This document shows positions 54,434 through 63,196 of a stretch of DNA of 64,000 bases, in pieces. The notes beneath the pieces were generated by a model, which was not told the origin of the DNA, searched no databases, and saw only the letters and a program-made list of their open reading frames with translations. The DNA comes from Rhizobium sp. Root274 (GTDB lineage Bacteria > Pseudomonadota > Alphaproteobacteria > Rhizobiales > Rhizobiaceae): NCBI RefSeq assembly GCF_001429245.1, contig NZ_LMJE01000007.1:961559-1025558 (forward strand). The letters are read 5' to 3'. Within the stretch, counting starts at the first letter, position 1. The number at the start of each line of letters is the position of its first letter. The translations under genes and the position numbers were made by a program.

Positions 54434-55432
54434 ATGCCCCACGGCACTCTCAACCTCCTCACCGATATCGAAGGCCTCTCCGTTGGCCATGCGACCGATC
54501 TTGCACTTGGCTCTGGCGTATCCGTCATCGTCTTCGACGAACCGGCAACAGCCTCAGGCACCGTGCTTGGCGGCGCGCCGGGTGGGCGGGATGTGACGCT
54601 GCTCGATCCCTCGATGACGGTGCAGCAGGTGGACGCCTTCGTGCTCTCGGGCGGCTCAGCCTTCGGGCTTGATGCGGCAGGCGGCGTGCAGTCGGGCTTA
54701 AGGGCCGCGGGGCGCGGCTTTGCCGTTGGCTCGGTGCGCGTGCCGATCGTGCCACAGGCAATCCTCATGGATCTCCTGAACGGCGGCGACAAGGATTGGG
54801 GCCTACATGCGCCCTACCGCGACCTCGGCTATCAGGCCTACCAAAACGCGGCCAAAGGCGCCTTCCCCCTTGGCACGGTCGGTGCCGGGACCGGCGCCAC
54901 CACGGCCAATTTCAAGGGCGGGCTCGGCTCGGCCAGCGCCATATCCTCATCAGGTCACACGATAGCAGCACTCGTGGCCGTCAATGCCATGGGTTCGGTA
55001 ACCGTCGGCGACGGCCCACATTTCTGGGCGACCGCCTTCGAGGAGGGACAGGAATTCGGCGGCTTGGGTCAGCCGAGCCATTTAAGCGCTGATGACCGTG
55101 CCATGCGCATCAAAGGCCTGCGCCTGACCGCGACGACTATCGGTGCCGTCGTGACCGATTGCGTTTTGTCGAAACCCGAACTGCACCGCCTGTCACTGTC
55201 GGCCCATGACGGCCTCGCCCGCGCCGTGCTGCCCGCCCATATGCCGCTTGATGGCGACACGATGTTTGCCGCCTCGACGGGCAGGCGTCAGGGCAATGGG
55301 GCCGCCGATCTGCTGGAGCTTTGCTATCTGGCGACGTTGGTGACCGCACGGGCGATTGCGCGCGGGGTCTATGAGGCTGCGGCGCTGCCATATGCGGATG
55401 CCTTGCCAACCTGGCGGGATCGTTGGGGGTGA
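54434..55432 (+). CDS. P1 family peptidase (DmpA/BapA-like aminopeptidase)
   Basis: The 332-residue protein belongs to the self-processing P1 (DmpA-type) Ntn-hydrolase family of L-aminopeptidase/D-esterases and beta-peptidyl aminopeptidases. Landmarks are DIEGLSVGHATDLALGSGVS near the N-terminus, LSGGSAFGLDAAGGV in the first third, GAGTGATTANFKGG, and LTATTIGAVVTDCVLSKPEL, where the autocleavage site and new N-terminal nucleophile should lie. No signal peptide is visible, so it is probably cytoplasmic. ATG 54434. Confidence 0.9.
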   Translation: MPHGTLNLLTDIEGLSVGHATDLALGSGVSVIVFDEPATASGTVLGGAPGGRDVTLLDPSMTVQQVDAFVLSGGSAFGLDAAGGVQSGLRAAGRGFAVGSVRVPIVPQAILMDLLNGGDKDWGLHAPYRDLGYQAYQNAAKGAFPLGTVGAGTGATTANFKGGLGSASAISSSGHTIAALVAVNAMGSVTVGDGPHFWATAFEEGQEFGGLGQPSHLSADDRAMRIKGLRLTATTIGAVVTDCVLSKPELHRLSLSAHDGLARAVLPAHMPLDGDTMFAASTGRRQGNGAADLLELCYLATLVTARAIARGVYEAAALPYADALPTWRDRWG

Positions 55433-55437
55433 TCTAT

Positions 55438-55634
55438 TCTTCCCCTTGGTGGGGGAGAAGCGATGTCGATGAATTAGGCGAGCGCAAGCCGCCTAAACAT
55501 CAGAAATCGCAAGTGAGGGGGTCCGTTCATGGTGCCACCATCACCAGTCCCCTCACCGGGAAAATCTGAAGTTTAGGCGGCTTACGCTCGCCTAAGCCTT
55601 CGATTTTCCATCCTCTCCCACAAGGGGGAGAGGA
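55438..55634. repeat. Nested inverted-repeat intergenic element
   Basis: The core is a 25-base inverted repeat with one mismatch, 55474-55498 (TTAGGCGAGCGCAAGCCGCC..) and 55571-55595 (GTTTAGGCGGCTTACGCTCG..). Each arm can also fold on itself (TTAGGCG/CGCCTAA). Inside is a second pair, GTGAGGGG (55513-55520) and CCCCTCAC (55549-55556). Outside lie CTTCCCCttggtgGGGGAGAAG on the left and CCTCTCCCACAAGGGGGAGAGG on the right. It fills the 351-base gap between the P1 peptidase and the MaoC-Pta gene; the remaining 150 bases hold the latter's promoter region and no frame. Confidence 0.7.
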
Positions 55635-55783
55635 ACACACACCCACCCAACTTTCGCCCCACCACCCCTTGACCCAAGTCAAGGACAGCCTCCCCTTCAC
55701 AACAGAGATTGGCCGCCAAGGTGGACAGTCTCGGATTGAGGCCCGCCGCAATATGATACGGATCGGGGGAGGACGGTTCGACA

Positions 55784-57166
55784 ATGGAAGACGAAAGCGA
55801 CATGGAAAGACCCGTTCTCACCAACCGTACCTTTGACGAGCTGAAGCTCGGCGATGCGGCAAGCCTCAGCCGCGTGATCGGTCCCGATGATATCGAACTC
55901 TTCGCCGCCCTTTCCGGCGACAACAATCCGGTGCCGCTCGGCCAGTCGCTGATCCCCGCCGGCATGATCTCGGCCGTGCTCGACACCCGCCTGCCCGGCC
56001 CCGGCACGGTTTATCTCGGCCAGGATCTGGAATTCTGGAAGGAGATCGCGACCGGCGACCGGATCACCGCGACGGTGACGCTGATGAAGAAGGAAAGCGA
56101 CGGCCGCACGCTGGTCTTCGACACGCGCTGCGTGAACCAGCACGGCGAGCCCGTACTCGTGGGCAAGGCCCGCGTGCGGGCACCCGAGACCCGCATCAGC
56201 TGGTCGGAAAACCTGCCCCCCGATGTCTCCCTGCAGCGCCACGACCGCTTCGATGCCATCGTCGCCGAGGCCCGTAGCCTGCCGATCGTGAAGACCGCCC
56301 TTGTCCACCCCTGCTCGCCGGAAGCGATCGAAGCCGCTGTCGAAATCCGCGACGAAGGTTTGCTGGAGCCGATCCTGATCGGCCCGGAGGCAAAGATCCG
56401 CGCGGCCGCCGATCTGGCCGGCATCTCCATCGCGGGCCTCGAAATCCTCCACACCGAACACAGCCATGCAGCAGCAGCCCTTGCCGTCGAACTCGCCGTC
56501 GCCGGCAAGGTCGGCTCGGTGATGAAGGGCAGCCTGCATTCGGACGAGCTGCTGGGTGCCGTCGTCGGCAGCGGCTCAGGGCTGCGCACCGAACGCCGGG
56601 TCAGCCATGTCTATGTCATGGACGTGCCGGCCTATTCCAAACTCCTGATCGTCACGGATGCGGCAATCAACATTGCGCCGACGCTCGAACACAAACGCGA
56701 CATTTGCCAGAACGCCATCGATCTCATGCACATGCTCGGCGTACCCGAGCCCAAGGTCGCAGTGCTTGCCGCCGTCGAGACGGTCAATGACAAAATGCCG
56801 GCAACGCTGGAAGCTGCAGCACTCACCGTCATGGCGGCCCGCGGCCAGATCCGGGGTGCCAGGGTCGACGGCCCGCTTGCCTTCGACAACGCGATCAGCA
56901 TGGAGGCCGCCCGCACCAAGGGCATCATCTCGCCGGTCGCAGGAGATGCCGACATCCTGCTGGTGCCGGATCTTGAGGCCGGCAACATGCTCGCCAAGCA
57001 GCTCCTCTATTTTGCCAATGCCGATGCCGCAGGCCTGGTTCTCGGCGCCCGTGTGCCTGTCATCCTCACCAGCCGTTCGGACAGCCTGCGCGTGCGCATC
57101 GCCTCCGCAGCGCTTGCCAAACTCGTTGCAGCCAAGAAGGCGGTATCCCTGGGAGCTCTGGCATGA
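55784..57166 (+). CDS. Bifunctional MaoC-like hydratase / phosphate acetyl(butyryl)transferase
   Basis: The 460-residue protein joins an N-terminal MaoC/hot-dog domain (residues 15-135) to a PTA_PTB domain (about 155-455; LVHPCSPEAIEAAVEIRDEG, MKGSLHSDELLGAVV, LLIVTDAAINIAPTLEHKRD). Pta domains convert acyl-CoA and phosphate to acyl-phosphate, for the acetate kinase encoded four bases overlapping downstream. The hydratase active site is abnormal: SGDNNPVPLGQSLIPAGM (residues 44-61) lacks the catalytic histidine and the DE-Y-A-R..HGM stretch expected after SGD-NP. So hydratase activity is probably lost and the domain is structural. Start may be 55784 or 55802. Confidence 0.88.
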   Translation: MEDESDMERPVLTNRTFDELKLGDAASLSRVIGPDDIELFAALSGDNNPVPLGQSLIPAGMISAVLDTRLPGPGTVYLGQDLEFWKEIATGDRITATVTLMKKESDGRTLVFDTRCVNQHGEPVLVGKARVRAPETRISWSENLPPDVSLQRHDRFDAIVAEARSLPIVKTALVHPCSPEAIEAAVEIRDEGLLEPILIGPEAKIRAAADLAGISIAGLEILHTEHSHAAAALAVELAVAGKVGSVMKGSLHSDELLGAVVGSGSGLRTERRVSHVYVMDVPAYSKLLIVTDAAINIAPTLEHKRDICQNAIDLMHMLGVPEPKVAVLAAVETVNDKMPATLEAAALTVMAARGQIRGARVDGPLAFDNAISMEAARTKGIISPVAGDADILLVPDLEAGNMLAKQLLYFANADAAGLVLGARVPVILTSRSDSLRVRIASAALAKLVAAKKAVSLGALA

Positions 57167-58338
57167 GCCAGAAATTGCTGCTCACCTTCAATGCCGGCTC
57201 TTCGACCGTGAAGATCGGCATCTTCGCCCGCGAGCAAGGAGGCGCCAGGCGCATCGGCAAGGGCGTCATCGACTTCCGGGCCGAGCCGTTGACCTTTCAC
57301 CTGGTCGAAGGCCCCGCCATCTTCGACGTGCCGCTGGTGGCAAAGACCGACGATCTGCTGCACGACGTGCTGGAAGAGGTCTTCGACTGGCTCGGGGAAC
57401 ACTATGACCTGGACGCCGTCTCGGCAGTCGGCCATCGGGTGGTGCATGGCGGCGATCTCTTCGGCGATGCCGTTCCCATCAACGACGCGAACCTCTCAGG
57501 CATCAAAAGCCTCGTGACGCTGGCACCGCTGCACCAGCCGCAGAACCTGCGCCTGATCAGGGCGATTGCGGAGCTAAAGCAGGGCCTGCCGCAGACCGCC
57601 TCTTTCGACACCGCCTTTCACCGCACCCAGTCCGATGTCGTCAGACGCTTCGCCATCCCGCGCGACTGGTTCGACAAGGGCGTGAAGCGCTACGGCTTTC
57701 ACGGACTGTCCTATACTTACATCGCCTGCGCCCTGCAAACATTGGAACCGGAAACCGCTGGAGGCCGCGCGGTCGTTGCCCATCTTGGTTCCGGCGCCAG
57801 CCTTTGCGCGCTCGACCATGGCGTGAGCCGCGACACCTCCATGGGCTTTTCCACCATCGACGGCGTACCGATGGCGACCCGCTCCGGTGCCATCGATCCC
57901 GGCGTGCTCTTCCATCTCGTCCAGGCGCATGGCCTGAGCGTGAAAGCGGTGGAGGAGATGATCTACAAGCAGTCCGGCCTGCTGGGCTTGTCCGGCATCA
58001 GCGCCGACAGCCGCGTGTTGCTGGAGACGCCGGTGAAAGAGGCCTGCGAAGCGCTGGATGTCCTCACACTCAGGATCGCCGGCGAAGTGGCGCGGCTCGC
58101 AGCCACCCTCGGTGGCCTCGACACCCTCGTCTTCACCGCCGGGATTGGCGAGAACCAGCCAGCCATCCGCCGCTCGGTGGTCGAGCGCCTGCGTTTCCTC
58201 GGGATGCTGCTGGACGGCGATAAAAACGACCGGAACGACGCCGTCATTTCGCCCGAGGAGAGCCGGGTGAAGGTCCGCGTCATCGCCACAGACGAGGAGC
58301 AGGTGATCGCAGACGACTGCGTAAGGCTCGTCGGCTGA
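57163..58338 (+). CDS. ackA: Acetate kinase
   Basis: The 391-residue ASKHA-fold kinase interconverts acetate + ATP and acetyl-phosphate + ADP. It begins LLTFNAGSSTVKIG, has the central GHRVVHGGDLF and ASFDTAFHRT, the VVAHLGSGASLCAL phosphate loop and the FTAGIGENQP adenosine motif. Its ATG overlaps the stop of the Pta fusion gene, a translationally coupled pta-ackA pair. It may serve acetyl-P/overflow metabolism or CoA recycling. Confidence 0.94.
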   Translation: MSQKLLLTFNAGSSTVKIGIFAREQGGARRIGKGVIDFRAEPLTFHLVEGPAIFDVPLVAKTDDLLHDVLEEVFDWLGEHYDLDAVSAVGHRVVHGGDLFGDAVPINDANLSGIKSLVTLAPLHQPQNLRLIRAIAELKQGLPQTASFDTAFHRTQSDVVRRFAIPRDWFDKGVKRYGFHGLSYTYIACALQTLEPETAGGRAVVAHLGSGASLCALDHGVSRDTSMGFSTIDGVPMATRSGAIDPGVLFHLVQAHGLSVKAVEEMIYKQSGLLGLSGISADSRVLLETPVKEACEALDVLTLRIAGEVARLAATLGGLDTLVFTAGIGENQPAIRRSVVERLRFLGMLLDGDKNDRNDAVISPEESRVKVRVIATDEEQVIADDCVRLVG

Positions 58339-58417
58339 CACCATTCCCGAGCGCTGACACCAAAGCGTCATGAAACAGGCTTAGAGACGCCTCGACGAAG
58401 CGGATGGAGGCGTGACC

Positions 58418-59611
58418 ATGCTGAGACAGACGGATGCGACGGGAGAAGCCCAGGATGCGGCAGGCGGCAACCGGCTCATCCTCTCCGACGCCCGTGTCGT
58501 CACGCCGCACCATGTGCTGCATGGCTCGGTCGTGATCGAGGATGGCCGCATCGCTGAAATCCACGAAGGACCTTCAAGACATCGGGAAGCAGTGGATTTT
58601 CGGGGCGATTACCTCCTGCCTGGCCTCGTCGACATCCACACCGACCATTTCGAAAAACACCTCTATCCCCGCGCCCATGTGCGCTGGGATTTCATGCGCG
58701 CCGCCCTTTCCCACGACGCCCAGATCATCGGCGGCGGGGTAACGACCGTGTTCGACAGCCTCTGCGTCGGCGCCACCACTGATAATCCGGAACGCGCCGA
58801 AATCCTGAAACCGATGATCGAGGCACTGGAACAGGCGCAAGGTGCTGGCATGTTCAGGGCCGAACACCTCGTACACCTGCGCTGTGAACTGACCGATCCA
58901 GTCACGCCGCAACTCACCGCGGAACATATCGATCGCGACATCGTCCGCGTCCTCTCGGTGATGGAGCATCTGCCCGGCATCCGCCAGAGCCGCGATATCG
59001 AGGCCTATGTCGTAAGAGCCTGCAAATCGACAGGCGAAAGCCCGGAACGGGTGCGCGAGAAGATCAAGGTACTCGTGGCCGAGAAGAGCCATATCGCCGC
59101 GACGACCCGGCCGGATATCGTGGCGCTTGCCCACGCCCGTTCCATGCCCCTGATGAGCCATGACGACACCGATCTCGACCATATCGAGCAAGGACTGGCG
59201 GAAGGCGTTTCGATCTCCGAGTTTCCCTGTTCGATCGAGGCTGCAGAGGCCGCACGCCACGCCGGCATGAAGATCGTCGCCGGCGCCCCGAACCTCGTGC
59301 GGGGTGGCTCCCAGTCCGGCAACATCGCCGTGCGCGACCTGCTGGCGGCAAGGCTCGTCGACATTCTCGCTTCGGATTACGTGCCGCGATCGATGCTCGA
59401 TGCCGCCTTCATGATTTCAGCCGACCCCGGTCTCGACTACGATCTGCCAAGCGCGGTTACCCTCGTCACCCGCAGCCCCGCGCTCGCCGGTAATCTCCCG
59501 GATCGCGGCGCCATCCAGACGGGGCTGAAAGCCGATCTCATCCGGGTGGACCTTCAGGATGGACACCCGTTCGTGAAATCCGCCTGGCGCTCTGGCCACC
59601 GCGTCGCCTGA
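58418..59611 (+). CDS. phnM: PhnM-like alpha-D-ribose 1-methylphosphonate 5-triphosphate diphosphatase
   Basis: The 397-residue amidohydrolase-superfamily protein matches PhnM: metal ligands in GLVDIHTDHFEKHLYPRAHV, GVTTVFDSLCVG, and the histidine/aspartate pair in LMSHDDTD; DYVPRSMLDAAFMI near the end is characteristic. PhnM acts in the C-P lyase pathway on ribose 1-alkylphosphonate 5-triphosphate. No other phn gene (phnG-L) is in this window, so it is either an isolated copy or part of a split cluster. I use ATG 58418, seven bases after GGAGG, over the GTG two codons before it. Confidence 0.87.
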   Translation: MLRQTDATGEAQDAAGGNRLILSDARVVTPHHVLHGSVVIEDGRIAEIHEGPSRHREAVDFRGDYLLPGLVDIHTDHFEKHLYPRAHVRWDFMRAALSHDAQIIGGGVTTVFDSLCVGATTDNPERAEILKPMIEALEQAQGAGMFRAEHLVHLRCELTDPVTPQLTAEHIDRDIVRVLSVMEHLPGIRQSRDIEAYVVRACKSTGESPERVREKIKVLVAEKSHIAATTRPDIVALAHARSMPLMSHDDTDLDHIEQGLAEGVSISEFPCSIEAAEAARHAGMKIVAGAPNLVRGGSQSGNIAVRDLLAARLVDILASDYVPRSMLDAAFMISADPGLDYDLPSAVTLVTRSPALAGNLPDRGAIQTGLKADLIRVDLQDGHPFVKSAWRSGHRVA

Positions 59612-59617
59612 TCACTG

Positions 59618-60367
59618 TCAGACGCGCCGGAAACCTTCACTCGCGGTCATCAGCTGGCGGGTGTAATCGGTCGAGAATTCCCCGCCGCGCAATTGCTCGA
59701 CACTCAGCGTCTCGACGACCTTGCCGGATTTCATCACTGCAAGATCATCACACATGTGGCTGATCACCGCGAGGTCGTGGCTGACCATGACGAAAGTCAG
59801 GCCGCGATCTCGGCGCACCTGTTCGAGCAGATTAAGGATTTCCGCCTGGATCGAGGCATCGAGCGCCGAGGTCGGCTCGTCGAGCAGCAGCACCTTGGGC
59901 TCCAGGATCAACGCACGGGCAATCGCGATGCGCTGGCGCTGCCCGCCCGACAGCTGGTGCGAGAAACGGAAGCGGAAGCCGGCGCCCAGGCCCACCTCGT
60001 CCAAGGCGCGAGCGATGCGTGTTTCCGCGTCGGCAAAGCCGTGGATCGTCAGCGGCTCGCGCAGCAGCCGGTCGACCGTCTGGCGCGGATGCAGCGAACC
60101 ATAGGGATCCTGGAAGACCATCTGGACCTGGCGATAGAAGTCCTTGTTGCGCTTGCGGCCTTCATAGAGCTGGCCATTGACCGAAAGAATGCCACTGCTG
60201 AAGGCGTTCAACCCAGCGACAGCCCTGAGCAGCGTCGATTTGCCGGACCCGGATTCGCCAACGATGCCGAAGGAGGCGCCGTCTTCGACATCCAGGCTGA
60301 CGCTGTCGAGCGCCCGGTAGCCGTCGAAGCTGACGACCATGTCTCTGATGGCAAGAACCGGCCTCAT
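59618..60367 (-). CDS. Peptide/nickel-type ABC transporter ATP-binding protein (DppF-like)
   Basis: The 249-residue ABC cassette has Walker A GESGSGKST (residues 35-43), signature LSGGQRQR and Walker B VLLLDEPTSALD. The HPRQTVDRLLREPLTIHG segment is typical of the DppF/OppF subfamily. It overlaps the DppD-like gene by four bases (ATGA). Last gene of a five-gene operon, converging on phnM with only six bases between stops. Confidence 0.9.
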   Translation of the reverse strand: MRPVLAIRDMVVSFDGYRALDSVSLDVEDGASFGIVGESGSGKSTLLRAVAGLNAFSSGILSVNGQLYEGRKRNKDFYRQVQMVFQDPYGSLHPRQTVDRLLREPLTIHGFADAETRIARALDEVGLGAGFRFRFSHQLSGGQRQRIAIARALILEPKVLLLDEPTSALDASIQAEILNLLEQVRRDRGLTFVMVSHDLAVISHMCDDLAVMKSGKVVETLSVEQLRGGEFSTDYTRQLMTASEGFRRV

Positions 60368-61197
60368 AGCTTCCACTCCGCCTGACGCGAGAGCACCGGC
60401 AAGGGATGCCGGTCGGCGGCGATCTGCGGCAGGCATTCGAGCAGTCCTCGGGTATAGGGATGTTGCGCCTCGCGAAGGCGGGTCGCCTCGATTTCCTCGA
60501 CCACCCGGCCCGCATACATGACGAGCACCCGGTCGCAGAAGGAGGAGACGAGCCTGAGGTCGTGGCTGATGAAGATCAGGCCCATGCCGCGATCGCGCAC
60601 CAGCGCATCGAGGATTGCGAGCACTTCGAGCTGCACCGTCACGTCGAGCGCCGAGGTCGGCTCGTCGGCAATCAGCAGTTCAGGCCCGCAGATCAGCATC
60701 ATCGCGATCATCACGCGCTGCCCCATGCCGCCGGAAACTTCGTGCGGATAGAGATCGAAAACGCGTTCCGGATTACGGATCTGCACGCCTTCGAGCATGG
60801 CAATCGCCCGTTTGCGCGCCTCGCCGGAGGATACCTTCTCATGGGTCCGAAGCGTCTCCATGATCTGCCGCCCGACGGTCATGACCGGGTTCAGCGAATA
60901 TTTCGGATCCTGCAGGATCATGGCCAGCTGCTTGCCGCGCAAGGAACGACGACGCGCAGGGCTGGCGGTGAGCAGATCCGTGTCGCCAAACTGCAGCCGA
61001 TCGGCCGTGATCCTCGCCTGCGGCGAAGTCAGCCCCATGATCGCCCGGCCGGTCTGCGATTTGCCCGAACCGGATTCGCCGACAATGCCGAGCCGCTCGC
61101 GCCCGAGCGTGAACGACACGCCGCGCACCGCCTCGACAAGGCCGGTACGGGTGGGGAAGCTGACGCGGAGATTGTCAACGGTCAGAAGCGCGCTCAT
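60364..61197 (-). CDS. Peptide/nickel-type ABC transporter ATP-binding protein (DppD-like)
   Basis: The 277-residue ABC cassette has Walker A GESGSGKSQ (a variant ending in Gln instead of Thr or Ser), signature VSGGMGQR with Walker B LLIADEPTSALD, and the OppD/DppD-like C-terminal region before GLLECLPQ; part of the usual C-terminal cysteine motif is missing. It overlaps the permease gene by four bases. With DppF-like it forms the ATPase pair. Confidence 0.88.
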   Translation of the reverse strand: MSALLTVDNLRVSFPTRTGLVEAVRGVSFTLGRERLGIVGESGSGKSQTGRAIMGLTSPQARITADRLQFGDTDLLTASPARRRSLRGKQLAMILQDPKYSLNPVMTVGRQIMETLRTHEKVSSGEARKRAIAMLEGVQIRNPERVFDLYPHEVSGGMGQRVMIAMMLICGPELLIADEPTSALDVTVQLEVLAILDALVRDRGMGLIFISHDLRLVSSFCDRVLVMYAGRVVEEIEATRLREAQHPYTRGLLECLPQIAADRHPLPVLSRQAEWKL

Positions 61198-62126
61198 TGA
61201 CCAGCCTCCTTCGGATCGAGCGCATCGCGCAACCCGTCACCCAACAAATTAAAGCCGAGCGAGACAACGAGGATGGCAAAACCCGGCATGGCCGCGACCC
61301 ACCACTGGTCGAGTATGAAGCGACGGCCCGACGCGATCATTGCACCCCATTCCGGCAGCGGCGGCTGTGCGCCGAGACCGAGGAAGCCGAGGCCGGCGGC
61401 CGTCAGGATAATGCCGGCCATGTCGAGTGTTACGCGTACGATGACCGAGGACAGGCAAAGCGGCACGATATGCGACAGCACGATCCGAAGCGGCGAGGCA
61501 CCCATCAGCTGCACGGCGGCGATGAAATCCGAATTTCGGAAGGTCAACGTCTCGGCCCGTGCGATACGGGCATATGGCGGCCAGGAGGTAATCGCGATGG
61601 CAAGGACCGCATTCTCGATGCCGGGGCCAAGGGCTGCAACGAGGGCCAGCGCCAGGACGAGCTTCGGAAAGGCGAGGAAAATGTCGGTGATGCGCATCAA
61701 GACGCCATCGACCCAGCCGCCGGCATAACCGGCGATCGTGCCGACGATCAGGCCGACAGGGGCTGCGATGATCGCGACCAGCGCCACGACGAACAGGGTC
61801 AGCCGAGAGCCGTGGATCAGGCGCGAGAGGATGTCCCGCCCCTGATCGTCGGTGCCGAGCAGATATCCGGCACTGCCGGGGGGCAGAAGGCGGGCATTGC
61901 GCAGGTCACCCTGAACAGGCGAATGCGGCGCCAGCACATCGGCGAAGGCAGCAACGAAGAGCAGCGCAAGCAGGATGGCGAGCCCGGCGAGCGCCAGCCG
62001 GTTTTCGGCAAAGCGCTGCCAGATGATATAGGCGCGCCCACAGCGGGCCTGCAGGCGGGATTGCGGCCGGTCAGAGGTGAGCCAGCCTTTCCACGATTGT
62101 TCGGAAGCGGAGACGGGTGTGGTCAT
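61194..62126 (-). CDS. Peptide/nickel-type ABC transporter permease (DppC-like)
   Basis: The 310-residue membrane protein starts with a cytoplasmic tail, has about six helices (first near ALAGLAILLALLFVAAFADV) and the EAA loop with AVQLMGASPLRIVLSHIVPL. Overlaps its neighbours by four bases on each side. Forms half of the pore. Confidence 0.91.
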   Translation of the reverse strand: MTTPVSASEQSWKGWLTSDRPQSRLQARCGRAYIIWQRFAENRLALAGLAILLALLFVAAFADVLAPHSPVQGDLRNARLLPPGSAGYLLGTDDQGRDILSRLIHGSRLTLFVVALVAIIAAPVGLIVGTIAGYAGGWVDGVLMRITDIFLAFPKLVLALALVAALGPGIENAVLAIAITSWPPYARIARAETLTFRNSDFIAAVQLMGASPLRIVLSHIVPLCLSSVIVRVTLDMAGIILTAAGLGFLGLGAQPPLPEWGAMIASGRRFILDQWWVAAMPGFAILVVSLGFNLLGDGLRDALDPKEAGQ

Positions 62127-63190
62127 CGGCTGCGCGTCCTCGGATCCAGCGTACGATAAAGAATATCCGACAGAAGATTGATGCCGATAAAGACGGACCC
62201 GATCACGATCGTCCCGCCGAGCACGGCGTTCAAATCGGCATTTTGCAGCGAATTGGTGATGTAGAGGCCAAGCCCCGGCCAGGAGAAGATCGTCTCGGTG
62301 AGCACCGAGCCTTCGAGCAGGCCGGCATAGGAGAGCGCGATGACGGTCACCAAGGGGACGGCTGCATTCCGCAGCGCATGGAACCAGATGATCCGGGCCT
62401 CGCTCAAGCCCTTGGCACGGGCAGCGACGATGTATTCCTGCGCCAGCTCATTGAGCATGAAGGAGCGCGTCATGCGGCTGATATAGGCCATCGAGAAATA
62501 GCCGAGCAGACCGCCTGGCAGGATGATGTGGCGGAAGAGATCCCACAACACATCCCATTGCCGTTGCATGGCGGCGTCCAGCAGGAAGAAGCCGGTGACG
62601 GGGGTGAAGCTGTATTCGTAGACGATGTCGACGCGGCCGGGATAGGCGACCCAGTTGAGCTTGGCATAGAAGAGCAGCAGCGCCAGAAGCCCGAGCCAGA
62701 AGATCGGAACGGAATAGCCGATGAGGCCGACAACGCGCACCAGCTGGTCGGCAATCGAGCCGCGCTTGACGGCAGCGAGCACACCGAGCGGCACGCCCAG
62801 CACGGCGCCGATGATCGTGCCGACAGTGGCCAATTCGATGGTCGCGGGGAAAACGCGCGCGATATCCGTCATGACGGGATTGGTGGTCAGCACCGATACG
62901 CCGAAATCACCGGAGAGGGCCTGCCGGACATAGATGATGAACTGCTCCCAAAGCGGCAGATTGAGCCCGAGCTGTTCGCGCACACGTTCAACGACATGCG
63001 CTGGCGCCCGGTCGCCGACGATCGCGAGCGCCGGATCGATCGGCACGACGCGGCCGATGAAGAAGGTGACGGCCAAAAGGCCGAGATAGGTGGTCACCAC
63101 CGTCAGCAGGAATTTGCCGACGGCAATGGCGATCGCGGAGGCGCGCTGCGAAGCGCGCCTCCGGTCGACCTGATTATCAACGGAGGTCAA
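62123..63190 (-). CDS. Peptide/nickel-type ABC transporter permease (DppB-like)
   Basis: The 355-residue membrane protein has six helices, an N-terminal basic tail, and the EAA loop with ARAKGLSEARIIWFHALRNA. The periplasmic region between helices 1 and 2 (IDPALAIVGDRAPAHVVERV) is typical for DppB/OppB. It starts six bases after the binding-protein stop. Confidence 0.91.
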   Translation of the reverse strand: MTSVDNQVDRRRASQRASAIAIAVGKFLLTVVTTYLGLLAVTFFIGRVVPIDPALAIVGDRAPAHVVERVREQLGLNLPLWEQFIIYVRQALSGDFGVSVLTTNPVMTDIARVFPATIELATVGTIIGAVLGVPLGVLAAVKRGSIADQLVRVVGLIGYSVPIFWLGLLALLLFYAKLNWVAYPGRVDIVYEYSFTPVTGFFLLDAAMQRQWDVLWDLFRHIILPGGLLGYFSMAYISRMTRSFMLNELAQEYIVAARAKGLSEARIIWFHALRNAAVPLVTVIALSYAGLLEGSVLTETIFSWPGLGLYITNSLQNADLNAVLGGTIVIGSVFIGINLLSDILYRTLDPRTRSR

Positions 63191-63196
63191 GGACGA

